In this document: in pieces, positions 26,526 through 36,633 of the stretch
Layout: each line of letters starts with the position of its first letter
Numbering within the stretch: the first letter of the stretch is position 1
Assembly: GCA_035301985.1 (NCBI GenBank)
Contig: DATGTE010000023.1
Span: 124,001 to 188,000, forward strand
DNA: 64,000 nt
Direction of reading: 5' to 3'
Origin: DASUXY01 sp035301985
GTDB taxonomy: Bacteria > Bacillota > Bacilli > Bacillales > Amphibacillaceae
Made by a program: the position numbers and the translations under genes
The notes under the pieces: model-generated
What the model was told of the DNA's origin: nothing
Seen by the model: the letters and a program-made list of their open reading frames with translations, nothing else
Databases searched by the model: none

Positions 26526-27875
26526 CTACTTTAATGTATGCACGGCTTGAATAAACATGTCACCTCTTTCTTCAAATGTTTGATATTGATCCCAGCTCGC
26601 ACACGCTGGCGATAATAAGATGACATCATCCGTAGTCGATAAGTCATATGCCTCATAAACAGCATCTTTCACATTGTTAACGTGTTTGATCTTCGAAATC
26701 CCTGCTTTGATCGCCGTATCCTTTAATTTTTCAGCTGTTTCTCCAAAAACGACCATCGCTTTAACATGATGAAGATAAGGAATTAATTCTGTAAAACTAT
26801 TTCCTCGATCAAGTCCCCCAGCAAGTAGAATAGTTGGCCGTTGAAAGGAGGCAAGGGCCTTTTCTGTTGCTAGTATATTCGTAGCTTTGGAGTCATTGTA
26901 AAATAGTCGACTATTTATATTATCGACAAATTGCAAACGATGTTTAACACCTGAAAACGTTCGTAAAACTTTACGAATCGCTTCGTTTGTAGCACCGCTT
27001 AATTTAGCCGCACCGATTGCAGCCAATATATTTTCAAGGTTATGATTACCGACGAGAGCGATTTCGTCTCGTTTTACAACCTGTTCATTTTTAAAATATA
27101 CATCCTTTTCATCAGCCCAAACCCCATCAGGTAATTGGTTTTGAATAGAAAAAGGTACTTTCGTAGAATCAGCTTGTTTTACAGCTTGACACACGTGGGA
27201 TTGATCCGCATTGTATACAATATAATCCTCATTTGTTTGGTTTTTAAAAATATTATGTTTTGCTTGTTGATAGTTAAAAAACGTTTTGTGATAATCCAAA
27301 TGGGCTTCATATACGTTTAATAATACGGCTATATGTGGTCGGAAATCCTGGATTCCTAATAGTTGAAACGAGGACAACTCAACGACCATTGTTTCATTTG
27401 GTGTCGTCGTCTGTGCAACATCGGTCGCTACCGTTCCAATATTTCCTGCAATTTTTACATCCTGATCGCTCGTCGCGAGCATCTCTGTAATCAACATCGT
27501 TGTCGTCGTCTTGCCATTCGAACCCGTAATCCCAACCATTGGACAAGCCGATAGGTGATAGGCTAATTCAATTTCAGTGATGACGGGGATTCCGTTCTTT
27601 TCAGCTTCCGCAATAAGAGGATGATCATACGGTATACCTGGGTTTTTCACTACGATATCCGTTCCTTGCAACACAGAAAGAGGATGGGAGCCAACAACAA
27701 CTTCTGCTCCCATCCGAATCAACTCTTGAACAGTTGGGTCTTTTTCTTTAGCATCCCGATCATTCACACGGACCTTTCGTCCATTTTTCAAAAGTGCTTT
27801 CGCTGCTGCTGTTCCGCTTTTTGCTAATCCGAGCACAAGTATATGTTTATAAGGAAAATCTATGAATGTTTTCAA
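26526..27875 (-). CDS. murD: UDP-N-acetylmuramoyl-alanine-D-glutamate ligase
   Basis: This 449-residue Mur ligase adds D-Glu to UDP-MurNAc-L-Ala. The N-terminal Rossmann region has LVLGLAKSG; the ATP loop is VGITGSNGKTTTT near residue 115. The central domain continues with ELSSFQLLGI and LNVYEAHLDYH, and the C-terminal domain has HRLQFV, NDSKATN and LLAGGLDRG. The best start is TTG at 27875 with GAGGTG 8 bases upstream; it overlaps the mraY stop as TTGA and avoids an earlier GTG buried in the RBS. MurD and MraY translation are therefore coupled. Confidence 0.95.
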   Translation of the reverse strand: MKTFIDFPYKHILVLGLAKSGTAAAKALLKNGRKVRVNDRDAKEKDPTVQELIRMGAEVVVGSHPLSVLQGTDIVVKNPGIPYDHPLIAEAEKNGIPVITEIELAYHLSACPMVGITGSNGKTTTTMLITEMLATSDQDVKIAGNIGTVATDVAQTTTPNETMVVELSSFQLLGIQDFRPHIAVLLNVYEAHLDYHKTFFNYQQAKHNIFKNQTNEDYIVYNADQSHVCQAVKQADSTKVPFSIQNQLPDGVWADEKDVYFKNEQVVKRDEIALVGNHNLENILAAIGAAKLSGATNEAIRKVLRTFSGVKHRLQFVDNINSRLFYNDSKATNILATEKALASFQRPTILLAGGLDRGNSFTELIPYLHHVKAMVVFGETAEKLKDTAIKAGISKIKHVNNVKDAVYEAYDLSTTDDVILLSPACASWDQYQTFEERGDMFIQAVHTLK

Positions 27876-28855
27876 CCTAACCACACCTCAATATATATAC
27901 CAAGAGCAGCAAAAATAAGTCCAACTAACCAAAAGGTCGTGACAACACGCCACTCTGACCATCCTAAAAGTTCATAGTGATGGTGCAAAGGACTCATTTT
28001 AAATACCCTTTTTCCAGTTGTTTTGAATGAAATGACTTGAATGATCACTGAAAGTGTTTCAATGACAAACACGCCACCAATAATAACTAATAAAATTTCT
28101 AATTTCGTCAAGATCGCCACGCCGGCAATCGCCCCACCTAAAGCTAGAGATCCTGTATCTCCCATGAATACTTTAGCGGGATGTGCATTAAACACAAGAA
28201 AACCTAATAGAGCTCCAATGACCGCTAAGGAAAAAATCATCACTTCGATGTTTGGAAAACCATACCAGGCTAAAATTCCGAAAGCTCCAAAGGCGATTGC
28301 TGCTGTTCCTGCTAATAATCCGTCCAATCCATCTGTAAGATTTACAGCATTTGATGAACCGACGAGCATAAAAATAACGAGCAGAACATATCCCCAACCT
28401 AAATCCCATTGAATATTCGTTCCTGGAATCTGTATATAAGTTGGAAAATTATGTTGATATAAAATAAAGCAAAAAAGAAAAGCAATGATGAGCTGTCCGA
28501 TTAACTTTTGCCTAGACGTTAATCCTAGATTGCGTTTCATCGCCACTTTAATAAAATCATCAAGGAAACCGATTAATCCGTACCCGACTAATACAAAAGT
28601 TAATAAACCCATTTCATAACCGATGGAACCTTTGTATTTATAGATCATTGTAAGTGACGTAATCACAATGCTTACGACAATCATAATCCCCCCCATTGTT
28701 GGGGTTCCCGTCTTTTTCATATGTGATTTAGGACCTTCTTCACGAATGCTTTGCCCAAATTTCAATCGTCTCAAAAAAGGAATGAATAGAGGTGATATGA
28801 GGACGGTAATTAAAAAAGCAATCGCTATTGTCATCAATAATATAGAAAGATTCAC
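27872..28855 (-). CDS. mraY: Phospho-N-acetylmuramoyl-pentapeptide transferase
   Basis: This 327-residue integral membrane enzyme makes lipid I from UDP-MurNAc-pentapeptide and undecaprenyl phosphate. It has ten membrane segments, the KFGQSIREEGPKSHMKKTGTPTMGG loop, the catalytic LIGFLDDFIK, NAVNLTDGLDGLLAG, AHPAKVFMGDTGSLALGG and SPLHHHYELLGWSE. The start is GTG at 28855 with GGAGGAG five to six bases upstream; a longer in-frame ATG reading is not conserved. Confidence 0.96.
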   Translation of the reverse strand: MNLSILLMTIAIAFLITVLISPLFIPFLRRLKFGQSIREEGPKSHMKKTGTPTMGGIMIVVSIVITSLTMIYKYKGSIGYEMGLLTFVLVGYGLIGFLDDFIKVAMKRNLGLTSRQKLIGQLIIAFLFCFILYQHNFPTYIQIPGTNIQWDLGWGYVLLVIFMLVGSSNAVNLTDGLDGLLAGTAAIAFGAFGILAWYGFPNIEVMIFSLAVIGALLGFLVFNAHPAKVFMGDTGSLALGGAIAGVAILTKLEILLVIIGGVFVIETLSVIIQVISFKTTGKRVFKMSPLHHHYELLGWSEWRVVTTFWLVGLIFAALGIYIEVWLG

Positions 28856-28926
28856 TGTTTCTCCTCCTCGTATAACAACCGTCCATCTAAAAAAATTGTC
28901 GTTCATTTTTTATTAATGAATTATGT

Positions 28927-30294
28927 TTATTTTTGCTGTAGTTCTTTGACTAGGGATTCGAAAGCCATCCCTCTTGATGCTTTAAACAATATTAATGTGT
29001 CTTCTTGTAAATAGTCCGATAACCTGTTCAACAAGTCCTGTTTCGAGGTAAAGTGCTGACACGTCATTTCAGTATATTTGCTTTGAACTGTTGATGAAAT
29101 CGTTTCCGCCTCGTTTCCATATGTAAATAATGCGTTTATAGGAGGTTCAATCACATCAGCAATCGAACGATGTAACGGTTCGGATTGTTCCCCCAGTTCA
29201 AATATATCACCCAACACAAGTACTTTATTATGAAAGCCATCCATTTGTTTAACAACATCAATTGCTGCCTTCATAGAAGTAGGTGAAGCATTGTACGCAT
29301 CATTAATCACTGATACACCATTTTTCCCTTTCATCATTTCAAAACGCATCGACGTTAATTCGATTTCCATTAACGCCTTATGTATCGCTTGTCGGTCGAT
29401 TCCAAGTTTTTTCCCTAAAACAATCGCATACGTTGCATTTTGAGCATGGTGTTTTCCTAACAATGGAATACGATATGTTTGTTCATCAATGGATAATTGA
29501 AAACTCGTATCTTGATGATTCATCACATGCGATTGAATCACAACATCATTATGTTTATGATATCCACAGGTAATTATATTATCGGAGTCGTGAAGATGTT
29601 CCAATAATTTCTCATCTCCATCAATAATCATCGCAGCCCCATCTCGTAAACCGTTCATTATTTCGAGTTTGGCTTTGGCAATCCCCTGACGAGATCCTAA
29701 AAACGCAATGTGGGATTCACCAATATTTGTAATGATCGCAAAGTTTGGTTTAGCAATACGCGACAGGGTGTCCATCTCACCAAAATCATTCATGCCCATT
29801 TCTACGATCAGTATTTCCGTATCATTTTCCATCGATAAAATGGTTAAAGGCACACCGATATGATTGTTGAGATTCCCTTCCGTATGATGCGTCCGATAGG
29901 ATTGCTTCATGACGGAGGCAACTAGATCTTTTGTCGTTGTTTTTCCGTTAGATCCGGTAATTCCTATGACTGTGGGATTAACCTTATCTCGATAAGCGGT
30001 TGCTAATCGATGGAGTGCTTGTAATGTATCGTCTACATAAAAAACAGGAAAATCATTCGGTATAAACGATGGCAACTCTTTCTTTCGATCCCAGATCGCT
30101 GCAACAGCACCCTGATTAAAAGCATCTTTAATATAGTCATGTCCATCAAAGTTGTCACCGACTATAGGAATAAACAACGATCGCCTTGCTTTCTTTCTGC
30201 TATCCGTACTCACTTGATCGATTGGGATGGAATCGTTTGCTGCACCACGGTGATGAGTAAAAATGGATGTTAGCCATTTTGTAGTAAATAACAC
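28927..30294 (-). CDS. murF: UDP-N-acetylmuramoyl-tripeptide-D-alanyl-D-alanine ligase
   Basis: This 455-residue Mur ligase adds D-Ala-D-Ala to UDP-MurNAc-tripeptide. An N-terminal uridine-binding domain (IDQVSTDSRKKARRSLFIPIVGDNFDGHDYI) is followed by the ATP loop VIGITGSNGKTTTKDLV (about residue 108), VEMGMNDFGEMDTL and INDAYNASPTSMKAA. Start GTG at 30294, 2 bases after the murE stop, with a G-rich RBS. In B. subtilis murF is elsewhere beside ddl; here it occupies the murE-mraY position that is ancestral for the dcw cluster. Confidence 0.95.
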   Translation of the reverse strand: MLFTTKWLTSIFTHHRGAANDSIPIDQVSTDSRKKARRSLFIPIVGDNFDGHDYIKDAFNQGAVAAIWDRKKELPSFIPNDFPVFYVDDTLQALHRLATAYRDKVNPTVIGITGSNGKTTTKDLVASVMKQSYRTHHTEGNLNNHIGVPLTILSMENDTEILIVEMGMNDFGEMDTLSRIAKPNFAIITNIGESHIAFLGSRQGIAKAKLEIMNGLRDGAAMIIDGDEKLLEHLHDSDNIITCGYHKHNDVVIQSHVMNHQDTSFQLSIDEQTYRIPLLGKHHAQNATYAIVLGKKLGIDRQAIHKALMEIELTSMRFEMMKGKNGVSVINDAYNASPTSMKAAIDVVKQMDGFHNKVLVLGDIFELGEQSEPLHRSIADVIEPPINALFTYGNEAETISSTVQSKYTEMTCQHFTSKQDLLNRLSDYLQEDTLILFKASRGMAFESLVKELQQK

Positions 30295-30296
30295 GA

Positions 30297-31769
30297 TTAT
30301 TCCCCCCTTAATAAAATCGCTTCTCTAGCTACTTCCCGATCATCGAAATCGTACGTCACTTCACCGATTTGTTGATACGTTTCATGCCCTTTACCTGCGA
30401 CCAATATGATATCATCTTGATTTGCTCTGTTGACCGCATGTGTGATTGCTCGTTTTCGATCCGTAATCACTTCAAAATTCTCTTGCTGATCAGATAGACC
30501 GGCAACCATGTCATCGATAATCGCGTCTGGATCTTCCGTACGTGGATTATCAGAAGTAAATATAGCATGGGATGCATATTTTACAGCGATTTGAGCCATT
30601 AATGGCCGTTTTGTACGATCACGATCTCCTCCACAACCGACAACTACATAGATGTTACGCTCAGCAAATTCCTTTATCGTTTGCAATACATTTTCCAGTG
30701 AATCGGGTGTGTGTGCATAATCAACCACAACCGCAAAGGATTGGCCGGCGTTAACGGACTCAAAACGTCCACTCACTCCGCTGATGTTTTCCAATGCTTT
30801 TTTTATAATCGTAAGCGGAACATCTAAAGCAATTGCAGCAGCACTTGCCGCGAGCATATTATATACGTTGAACATCCCGATTAATTGGCTCGTAATCTCC
30901 ACATTCCCTGCTGGAGTTAGCAATGTAAATCGCGTATGTGTCATGTCAAGTTGAATATTTTTAGCCGCGACATCTGACGGATGCTCACAACCATATGTTA
31001 AAACATGCTGAGCCGTACTCCGTTTTAGTAAGTCGCTTGCAGCTTCATCTGCATTTAGAATAGCAAACTTCCTTTCTCCACCGTAACGATTACCCAATTG
31101 TGAAAAAAGAAGACTTTTCGCCCGTAAATAATCATCCATATCCTTATGATAATCTAAATGATCCTGCGATAAGTTCGTAAAAATAGCAACGTCAAAATCA
31201 CACCCAAAAACTCGACCTTCATCAAGGGCATGTGAAGAAACTTCCATAATCGCTTGATCAATGTTTTCATCTTTCATCTGCTTGAATGATCGTTGTAAAA
31301 CAAGAGCATTGGGAGTTGTGTTTTGTATCGGATAAGATTGATCTCCGATTTTCATTTGAATCGTTCCGATCAAGCCTGTTGTTTGCTCGTATTCTTTAAA
31401 TATTTTTTCTAACAAGTAGGTAACCGTTGTTTTTCCATTCGTTCCGGTTACACCAATCAAAGATAAATCGTTCGTTGGATGGCGATAAAATGTAGATGCC
31501 ACCAGCGCAAGAGCTCTTGATGTATCAGGTACGATGAATAGGGGTACAGATACGTCAAGTTCTTTTTCAGAGATAATCGCACACGCTCCACGTTCAATGG
31601 CCCCTTCGGCAAAATCATGCCCATCCACAGTATGACCTTTAATACATATAAACATGTCGCCTTCTGAGACATCACGATGATCGACTTCAATCGATTGTAT
31701 ATCGATGTCTTGGACGGAAGTGGGTCCATCATAAAAGGGTAAACATGAAAGTATTTCGGTTAGTTTCAT
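30297..31769 (-). CDS. murE: UDP-MurNAc-L-Ala-D-Glu:meso-diaminopimelate ligase
   Basis: This 490-residue Mur ligase adds the third stem residue. The ATP loop is LIGVTGTNGKTTVTYLLEKIF near residue 108, and the carbamylated-Lys region and VVDYAHTPDSLENVL follow. DNPR in FTSDNPRTEDPDAI (about residue 405) specifies meso-diaminopimelate rather than lysine, so the peptidoglycan is of the DAP type. The gene starts about 185 bases upstream from an extended -10 promoter candidate; 31770-31954 has no gene. Confidence 0.96.
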   Translation of the reverse strand: MKLTEILSCLPFYDGPTSVQDIDIQSIEVDHRDVSEGDMFICIKGHTVDGHDFAEGAIERGACAIISEKELDVSVPLFIVPDTSRALALVASTFYRHPTNDLSLIGVTGTNGKTTVTYLLEKIFKEYEQTTGLIGTIQMKIGDQSYPIQNTTPNALVLQRSFKQMKDENIDQAIMEVSSHALDEGRVFGCDFDVAIFTNLSQDHLDYHKDMDDYLRAKSLLFSQLGNRYGGERKFAILNADEAASDLLKRSTAQHVLTYGCEHPSDVAAKNIQLDMTHTRFTLLTPAGNVEITSQLIGMFNVYNMLAASAAAIALDVPLTIIKKALENISGVSGRFESVNAGQSFAVVVDYAHTPDSLENVLQTIKEFAERNIYVVVGCGGDRDRTKRPLMAQIAVKYASHAIFTSDNPRTEDPDAIIDDMVAGLSDQQENFEVITDRKRAITHAVNRANQDDIILVAGKGHETYQQIGEVTYDFDDREVAREAILLRGE

Positions 31770-31954
31770 CTCTAAACATCCTATCTATATATTATTATCT
31801 ACGCGCTACGCTTTCGACAAGATTTCTAGTTTTTGAACAAATGGGATCTGATGAAGTATTGGATAAGTGAATGTTACCATTTTTACGATCCATACAAATC
31901 AATCATCTTTTTACGATCACCACGTCATAAACATCTATTATATTTTACTATTCC

Positions 31955-31963
31955 ATTATAGCA
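31955..31963 (-). promoter_or_regulatory. Candidate extended -10 promoter for murE
   Basis: TGCTATAAT (31963-31955, minus strand) is a perfect extended -10 element just downstream of spoVD. A promoter here makes sense because spoVD is a sporulation gene while murE-murF-mraY-murD are needed in growth. The -35 is weak. Confidence 0.5.
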
Positions 31964-31983
31964 AACTTCAGATTGAATCACGA

Positions 31984-33912
31984 TCATTTTTTGTCCGATA
32001 AATAAACTCTTATCGTTGCGCCTTGTTCAACCATGGCTCCAGGGGACGGAGCTTGATCGATGATATACTTTCCAGAACCGTTCGTTTCAACTGATAAATT
32101 CGTCATATATTCCATCAAATCACCCTGCTGTAATCCGACAAGGTCAGGAACTTCTATCTTTGGTTGCTCAGGGTATACATAATCTTTTTTAATGCCATCC
32201 GATCGACGTTCAACACCCATGACACTTAAACTATCTTCAATAATCGTCCCGACGATCGGTGCTGCCACAACCCCCCCGAATTGGACTGTATTTTGTGGGT
32301 GATCAATCGCTACATAAACGACAATCTCCGGGTCATCTGCAGGAGCAAAGCCGATAAATGATACAATGTAATTATCTGTCATATAACGACCATCTTTACC
32401 AACCTTTTGAGCCGTACCTGTTTTGCCACCAACTCGATAGCCGTCAACATAGGCTGGTCGACCCGTTCCCTCTGCTACAACACTTTCTAGAGCTTTTGCA
32501 ACTTCACTTGACGTCTTTTTAGAGATTACTTTCCTTTTTAAAATGGGGTCCGTTTGCTGTACAACGTCACCGGTCAAAGGGTCGATCCATTCTTTTGCAA
32601 TGTATGGTTCATATAAATAACCACCATTGATGGATGCTGCCACAGCCATGACTTGTTGAATCGGCGTCACCGATACACCTTGTCCAAATGAGGTCGTTGC
32701 TAATTCAACCGGGCCGATATCCTCAGGTTTAAATAAAATCCCATTCCCTTCCCCTTGTAAATCAATTCCTGTTTTAGTTCCAAAGCCAAACTTTTCTATA
32801 TAGGTAAATAACTTCTCTTTGCCAAGTTTTTGTCCTAAGTTAACAAAGCCGGGGTTACAAGAGTTTTGAACGACTTCTAAGTATGTTTGCTGACCATGAC
32901 CTCCGCCTTTCCAACAGCGTAATTTTGAACCACCGACTTTAATTGATCCTTTATCATTATATTGATCTTTATGTAAATCGACAATACCTTCTTCGAGTGC
33001 CGAAGCTAACGTGATGATTTTAAACGTTGATCCCGGCTCAAAAGTACTCCAAATCGGTGCATTCCGATTAAATATTTCATCATCATATGCTTGGTAATCA
33101 GAAGGATCAAAGGTAGGTCGAGAAGCCATGCCTAAAATGCCACCATCCTTAGGATTAACAGCAATCGCAATCGCTCCTTCTGGATTATACTTAGCGACGG
33201 CGAGGTCTAATTCCCGTTCCATAATCGTCTGAACATCTGAATCAATCGTCGTTTTTAAATCAAGACCATCAGTAGGTGCTTTGTATACATCTGCAAGCTT
33301 TTCAAGCTTTCCTCCTTTAGCATCTGAATAAAATGACAAACTACCTTTCTCCCCACGTAATTTCTCATCGTGATAGAGCTCTAGTCCCATAAGCCCTTGA
33401 TTATCAATACCTGTAAAACCTAAGACATGGGCTAAATTTTCACCAAAGGGATAATGGCGTTCAGAGTCTTTAGCGAGATATATTCCATCCATATTTAGTG
33501 TTCGTAGAGCTTTTTCTTGTTGTTTTGATATTTTTCTTCCTTCTGGATGAATATTAGCAAACATAGCATTTTTTGTGACGTACTCATAAGCTTTTTCAGT
33601 TGGCATTTCTAAAATTTGTGCTAATTTATTTGCGGTATCTTGCTTATTTTTAATCTGTCGGGGAACAACAACAACTGAAGGAGCAGAAACATTTTCAACT
33701 AAAGTTTGTCCATTAACATCTAAAATGTTACCGCGTTCAGGCTCAAAAACGATGTCACGACTCCAGGATTCATCCGCTTTCTCCATCAATTCTTCACCTA
33801 TAATAAATTGTACATAACCTAATCGTGTAGTCATAATGATAAAAGCACATAAACCAAAAAGAAAAACAGTAACTAATCGTTTTCGAACTGTAACAGTAGA
33901 TACACGTTTCAT
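31984..33912 (-). CDS. spoVD: Sporulation-specific penicillin-binding protein SpoVD
   Basis: This 642-residue class B PBP works with SpoVE to make the spore cortex. One N-terminal membrane anchor (about residues 12-32), a PBP dimerisation domain, and a transpeptidase domain are present. The active-site Ser is in EPGSTFKI (about residue 300), the second motif is SCN in QNSCNPGF, and the third is GKTGTAQ. A single C-terminal PASTA domain (DLVGLQQGDLMEY to the end) is typical of SpoVD. It lies between pbpB and murE as in B. subtilis. A possible sigma-E -10 element lies upstream at 33952-33959. Confidence 0.94.
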   Translation of the reverse strand: MKRVSTVTVRKRLVTVFLFGLCAFIIMTTRLGYVQFIIGEELMEKADESWSRDIVFEPERGNILDVNGQTLVENVSAPSVVVVPRQIKNKQDTANKLAQILEMPTEKAYEYVTKNAMFANIHPEGRKISKQQEKALRTLNMDGIYLAKDSERHYPFGENLAHVLGFTGIDNQGLMGLELYHDEKLRGEKGSLSFYSDAKGGKLEKLADVYKAPTDGLDLKTTIDSDVQTIMERELDLAVAKYNPEGAIAIAVNPKDGGILGMASRPTFDPSDYQAYDDEIFNRNAPIWSTFEPGSTFKIITLASALEEGIVDLHKDQYNDKGSIKVGGSKLRCWKGGGHGQQTYLEVVQNSCNPGFVNLGQKLGKEKLFTYIEKFGFGTKTGIDLQGEGNGILFKPEDIGPVELATTSFGQGVSVTPIQQVMAVAASINGGYLYEPYIAKEWIDPLTGDVVQQTDPILKRKVISKKTSSEVAKALESVVAEGTGRPAYVDGYRVGGKTGTAQKVGKDGRYMTDNYIVSFIGFAPADDPEIVVYVAIDHPQNTVQFGGVVAAPIVGTIIEDSLSVMGVERRSDGIKKDYVYPEQPKIEVPDLVGLQQGDLMEYMTNLSVETNGSGKYIIDQAPSPGAMVEQGATIRVYLSDKK

Positions 33913-33951
33913 GTGTCCATCCCCTTTTTATAACTAGGTAGGCTTGTATCC

Positions 33952-33959
33952 ACTATATG
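33952..33959 (-). promoter_or_regulatory. Possible sigma-E -10 element for spoVD
   Basis: CATATAGT (33959-33952, minus strand) fits the sigma-E -10 pattern CATAnnnT 40 bases before spoVD, a sigma-E gene in B. subtilis. The -35 side (TCTAATT) is poor, so this is tentative. Confidence 0.35.
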
Positions 33960-34053
33960 AGTTTAAAAACGAATTAGAACACTGTTTCCCTTTGCTACAT
34001 TGTTTTTAGTTCAATCGTTCATTCAATCATGTGCCATACGAGACGCTCGTATT

Positions 34054-36243
34054 TTATTCACCAGCAGGGGGGGTTAATTCGATTTTCAACGTGTCATTCT
34101 TTTGAATCGAACTTCCTTTCTTAATCGTTTGTGAAGAAACAAATCCATGTCCAGTCGCTTCAACTTGAATGCCAAGTAAGTCTCCAAGTTGTAGCACACT
34201 GCGCAGCGACCACCCTGTTAAATCCGGCATCACAGGTTGATCAGTTAATACAATCACTTCGCTGTTCGGTAAAAGTTCTGTTCCTTCTTCAACACTCGAA
34301 GCAACGACCTTTTCCCCTTCACCAATAAAGGTAGGGTGTATGGGTGTTTCTTTAAAAGTTTTCTTAACTTCCTTCACGTTTTTTCCTTCTACTTCGGGTA
34401 CTTTCACCGTTTGAACCTTTTCGTACTCCTCTTTATCAGGTTCAATATTTAAATAATGCAAGCTGTTTTCCATCACCGTTTTAAAAATAAATGAAACAGG
34501 TGCTGATCCCGGTTCCATGCCATCTTCCGTTTGTAAATCCGGTTGTTTCACGGACACATACATGATTAATTGTGGGTCATCTTTAGGGGCAATCCCTAGA
34601 AACGAATAAATATTATTTCCATACCCTGTTAAATATCCTGAACCATCCGAACTTGGAATTTGTGCGGTCCCGGTTTTTCCGGCAACCGTATAATCTGCTA
34701 ATCGATACATGTTTCCTGTAGCTTTTTTTGAATTTACTGCAGATTCGAGTAAATCCAATACGTGTTTCGATGTTTTTTCAGAAATAGGTTCCCCGACAAC
34801 CGTCGGTTCATTTTCTTCTATGATATCTCCCGTATTAGGGTCAACAATTTTTTTAATCACATACGGTTGGAGCATTTTACCTCCATTCGCAATGGCTGTC
34901 GCTGCTTTCATTTGTTGAATCGGAGTTAGCGTTGTCCCTTGACCAAATCCTGTTGTCACTTTTTCTCGTGGCCAATTGTATAAAATCTGTCCAGCAGTTT
35001 CACCAGGTAAATCGATTCCTGTTGGCTCATCAAAACCAAATGCTTTTAAATAATCCAAATATATTTCAGGGCCGATCTTTTCCCATACAAGTTTTGCAGT
35101 CGCGACATTGGAAGAGCGTATGAATCCTTCATCATATGTTATTGACCCCCATCCTTCACCGCCATTATGATCATGAATTGGGGCAATGCGCTCATTGATG
35201 CGGTAACTTCCTGATTTATACGATATATCTCCCTTATAAACTCCTTCTTCTATTGCTGCAGCCCACGTAAACATTTTCATAGTAGACCCCGGCTCAAACG
35301 GAATGGAGATTGCATCATTATACCAATTCTCTACATCTTCAGGAGCGTTTGGATTGTAGCTTGGTCGATTCCCCATAGCGACCACTTCTCCAGTTTTTGC
35401 GTCCATGACGATGGCCGTTATTCGCTCGGGATTATACTCTGTTTCGACTTGAGCCATCGCATCCTCTAATAACGTTTGAACTTTTTGGTCAATCGTTAAA
35501 TAAATATCTTTTCCATGCTCCGGTTTCTGAATGACTTCCTCAGGGTCGAGTAGCTTTTTATTATACTTATCACGCTGATACGATATAAAACCGTCTTTTC
35601 CTGTTAACAACTCATCCATTTCTTTTTCAATCCCAGTAATCCCTTTGATTTCCTGAGGATGCTCCTCTTGTTCATCTGTTTCTTCTGTCTCCCGGGCAAA
35701 ACCGATGATATGTGGGGCGAACACGCCATTTGGATAGTAACGAATCGATTCTTTTTCAAAGCCGATTCCCGGTAATTCCAACTCATCGATTTTATCTTTC
35801 GTTTTTTGGGATAAGTGTTTACCAGCATTTCCAAACTCTACCTGAAATTGTTCGTTTTCAATCCCCTTTTCCAGTTTCGATAACAATTTACTCTCATCGA
35901 TATCTAAGATTGGAGCTAATTTTTTTGCTGTTTTTTTAGGATTTTTGACATGTAATGGTTGATCTTTGTTTGTTGAGTACTTTTTGTCAACGATTGCATA
36001 CAAGCGATACGTAGGCCGATCATAAGCGAGTGGCATTCCATTTGCATCGTGAATTTTTCCTCGTTCTGCATCGAGTATGTGCGATGAAGTTCTCTTTTCT
36101 TCAGCCCATTCAACAAGAGAAATTCCGTCGACTTCGCCTGTAATTTGGAGATATAAAAATCTACCAGCGACGACGGAAAAAGTCCCAACAAAAAAAACGA
36201 TTAATAGACCTGCCACTCGATTTGTTTTTTTGTTTTTTTTCAT
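34054..36243 (-). CDS. pbpB: Penicillin-binding protein 2B, division transpeptidase
   Basis: This 729-residue class B PBP is the essential septal transpeptidase. The N-terminal membrane anchor (about residues 8-28) is followed by the dimerisation domain, and the transpeptidase motifs are EPGSTMKMF (about residue 315), RSSNVATAK and AGKTGTAQ. Two C-terminal PASTA domains follow (VPEVEGKNVKEVKK and MPDLTGWSLRSVLQL). Position after ftsL and before spoVD fits pbpB. It interacts with FtsL/DivIB/DivIC and FtsW in the divisome by family knowledge. Confidence 0.95.
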   Translation of the reverse strand: MKKNKKTNRVAGLLIVFFVGTFSVVAGRFLYLQITGEVDGISLVEWAEEKRTSSHILDAERGKIHDANGMPLAYDRPTYRLYAIVDKKYSTNKDQPLHVKNPKKTAKKLAPILDIDESKLLSKLEKGIENEQFQVEFGNAGKHLSQKTKDKIDELELPGIGFEKESIRYYPNGVFAPHIIGFARETEETDEQEEHPQEIKGITGIEKEMDELLTGKDGFISYQRDKYNKKLLDPEEVIQKPEHGKDIYLTIDQKVQTLLEDAMAQVETEYNPERITAIVMDAKTGEVVAMGNRPSYNPNAPEDVENWYNDAISIPFEPGSTMKMFTWAAAIEEGVYKGDISYKSGSYRINERIAPIHDHNGGEGWGSITYDEGFIRSSNVATAKLVWEKIGPEIYLDYLKAFGFDEPTGIDLPGETAGQILYNWPREKVTTGFGQGTTLTPIQQMKAATAIANGGKMLQPYVIKKIVDPNTGDIIEENEPTVVGEPISEKTSKHVLDLLESAVNSKKATGNMYRLADYTVAGKTGTAQIPSSDGSGYLTGYGNNIYSFLGIAPKDDPQLIMYVSVKQPDLQTEDGMEPGSAPVSFIFKTVMENSLHYLNIEPDKEEYEKVQTVKVPEVEGKNVKEVKKTFKETPIHPTFIGEGEKVVASSVEEGTELLPNSEVIVLTDQPVMPDLTGWSLRSVLQLGDLLGIQVEATGHGFVSSQTIKKGSSIQKNDTLKIELTPPAGE

Positions 36244-36258
36244 ATACTTTCACCCGAG

Positions 36259-36633
36259 TTAATTGTTCAATGAATTTGCTTGCTTCACTTTTGCATCTTG
36301 AATTTTCAACCCATTTTCTTTCGCTATTTTTGTAATTCGTTCAGGTCTACTTAATTCTTTTACTTCATATAATAATTCTTCATTTTTCATCTCTTGGGTA
36401 TGAACGCTTTTTTCGAGGTTTTGTAAATCACGATTTAATGTGTCTGTGGAAGAAGAATAAGATACGATAAACAGTGCAGCAATCGATAAGAGACCACCAA
36501 CAGCAGAGTAAAGAATTTTTTCGCCTTTTGTAATCCATCTCCGTTTATGATCTTTATTCGACGTCTGATTTGTTTGTGGTGCCTCGGAAGTATTTAAATG
36601 TTGCCAGCTTCTCCTTATTTTCGGTACTGCCAT
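36259..36633 (-). CDS. ftsL: Cell division protein FtsL
   Basis: This 124-residue bitopic protein has a basic cytoplasmic part (to about residue 42), one membrane segment (about 43-60), and a leucine-zipper-like extracytoplasmic coiled coil (LNRDLQNLEKSVHTQEMKNEELL). The ATG overlaps the rsmH stop, and pbpB follows after 15 bases, the usual mraZ-rsmH-ftsL-pbpB order. It forms a trimer with DivIB and DivIC that activates septal synthesis. Confidence 0.92.
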   Translation of the reverse strand: MAVPKIRRSWQHLNTSEAPQTNQTSNKDHKRRWITKGEKILYSAVGGLLSIAALFIVSYSSSTDTLNRDLQNLEKSVHTQEMKNEELLYEVKELSRPERITKIAKENGLKIQDAKVKQANSLNN

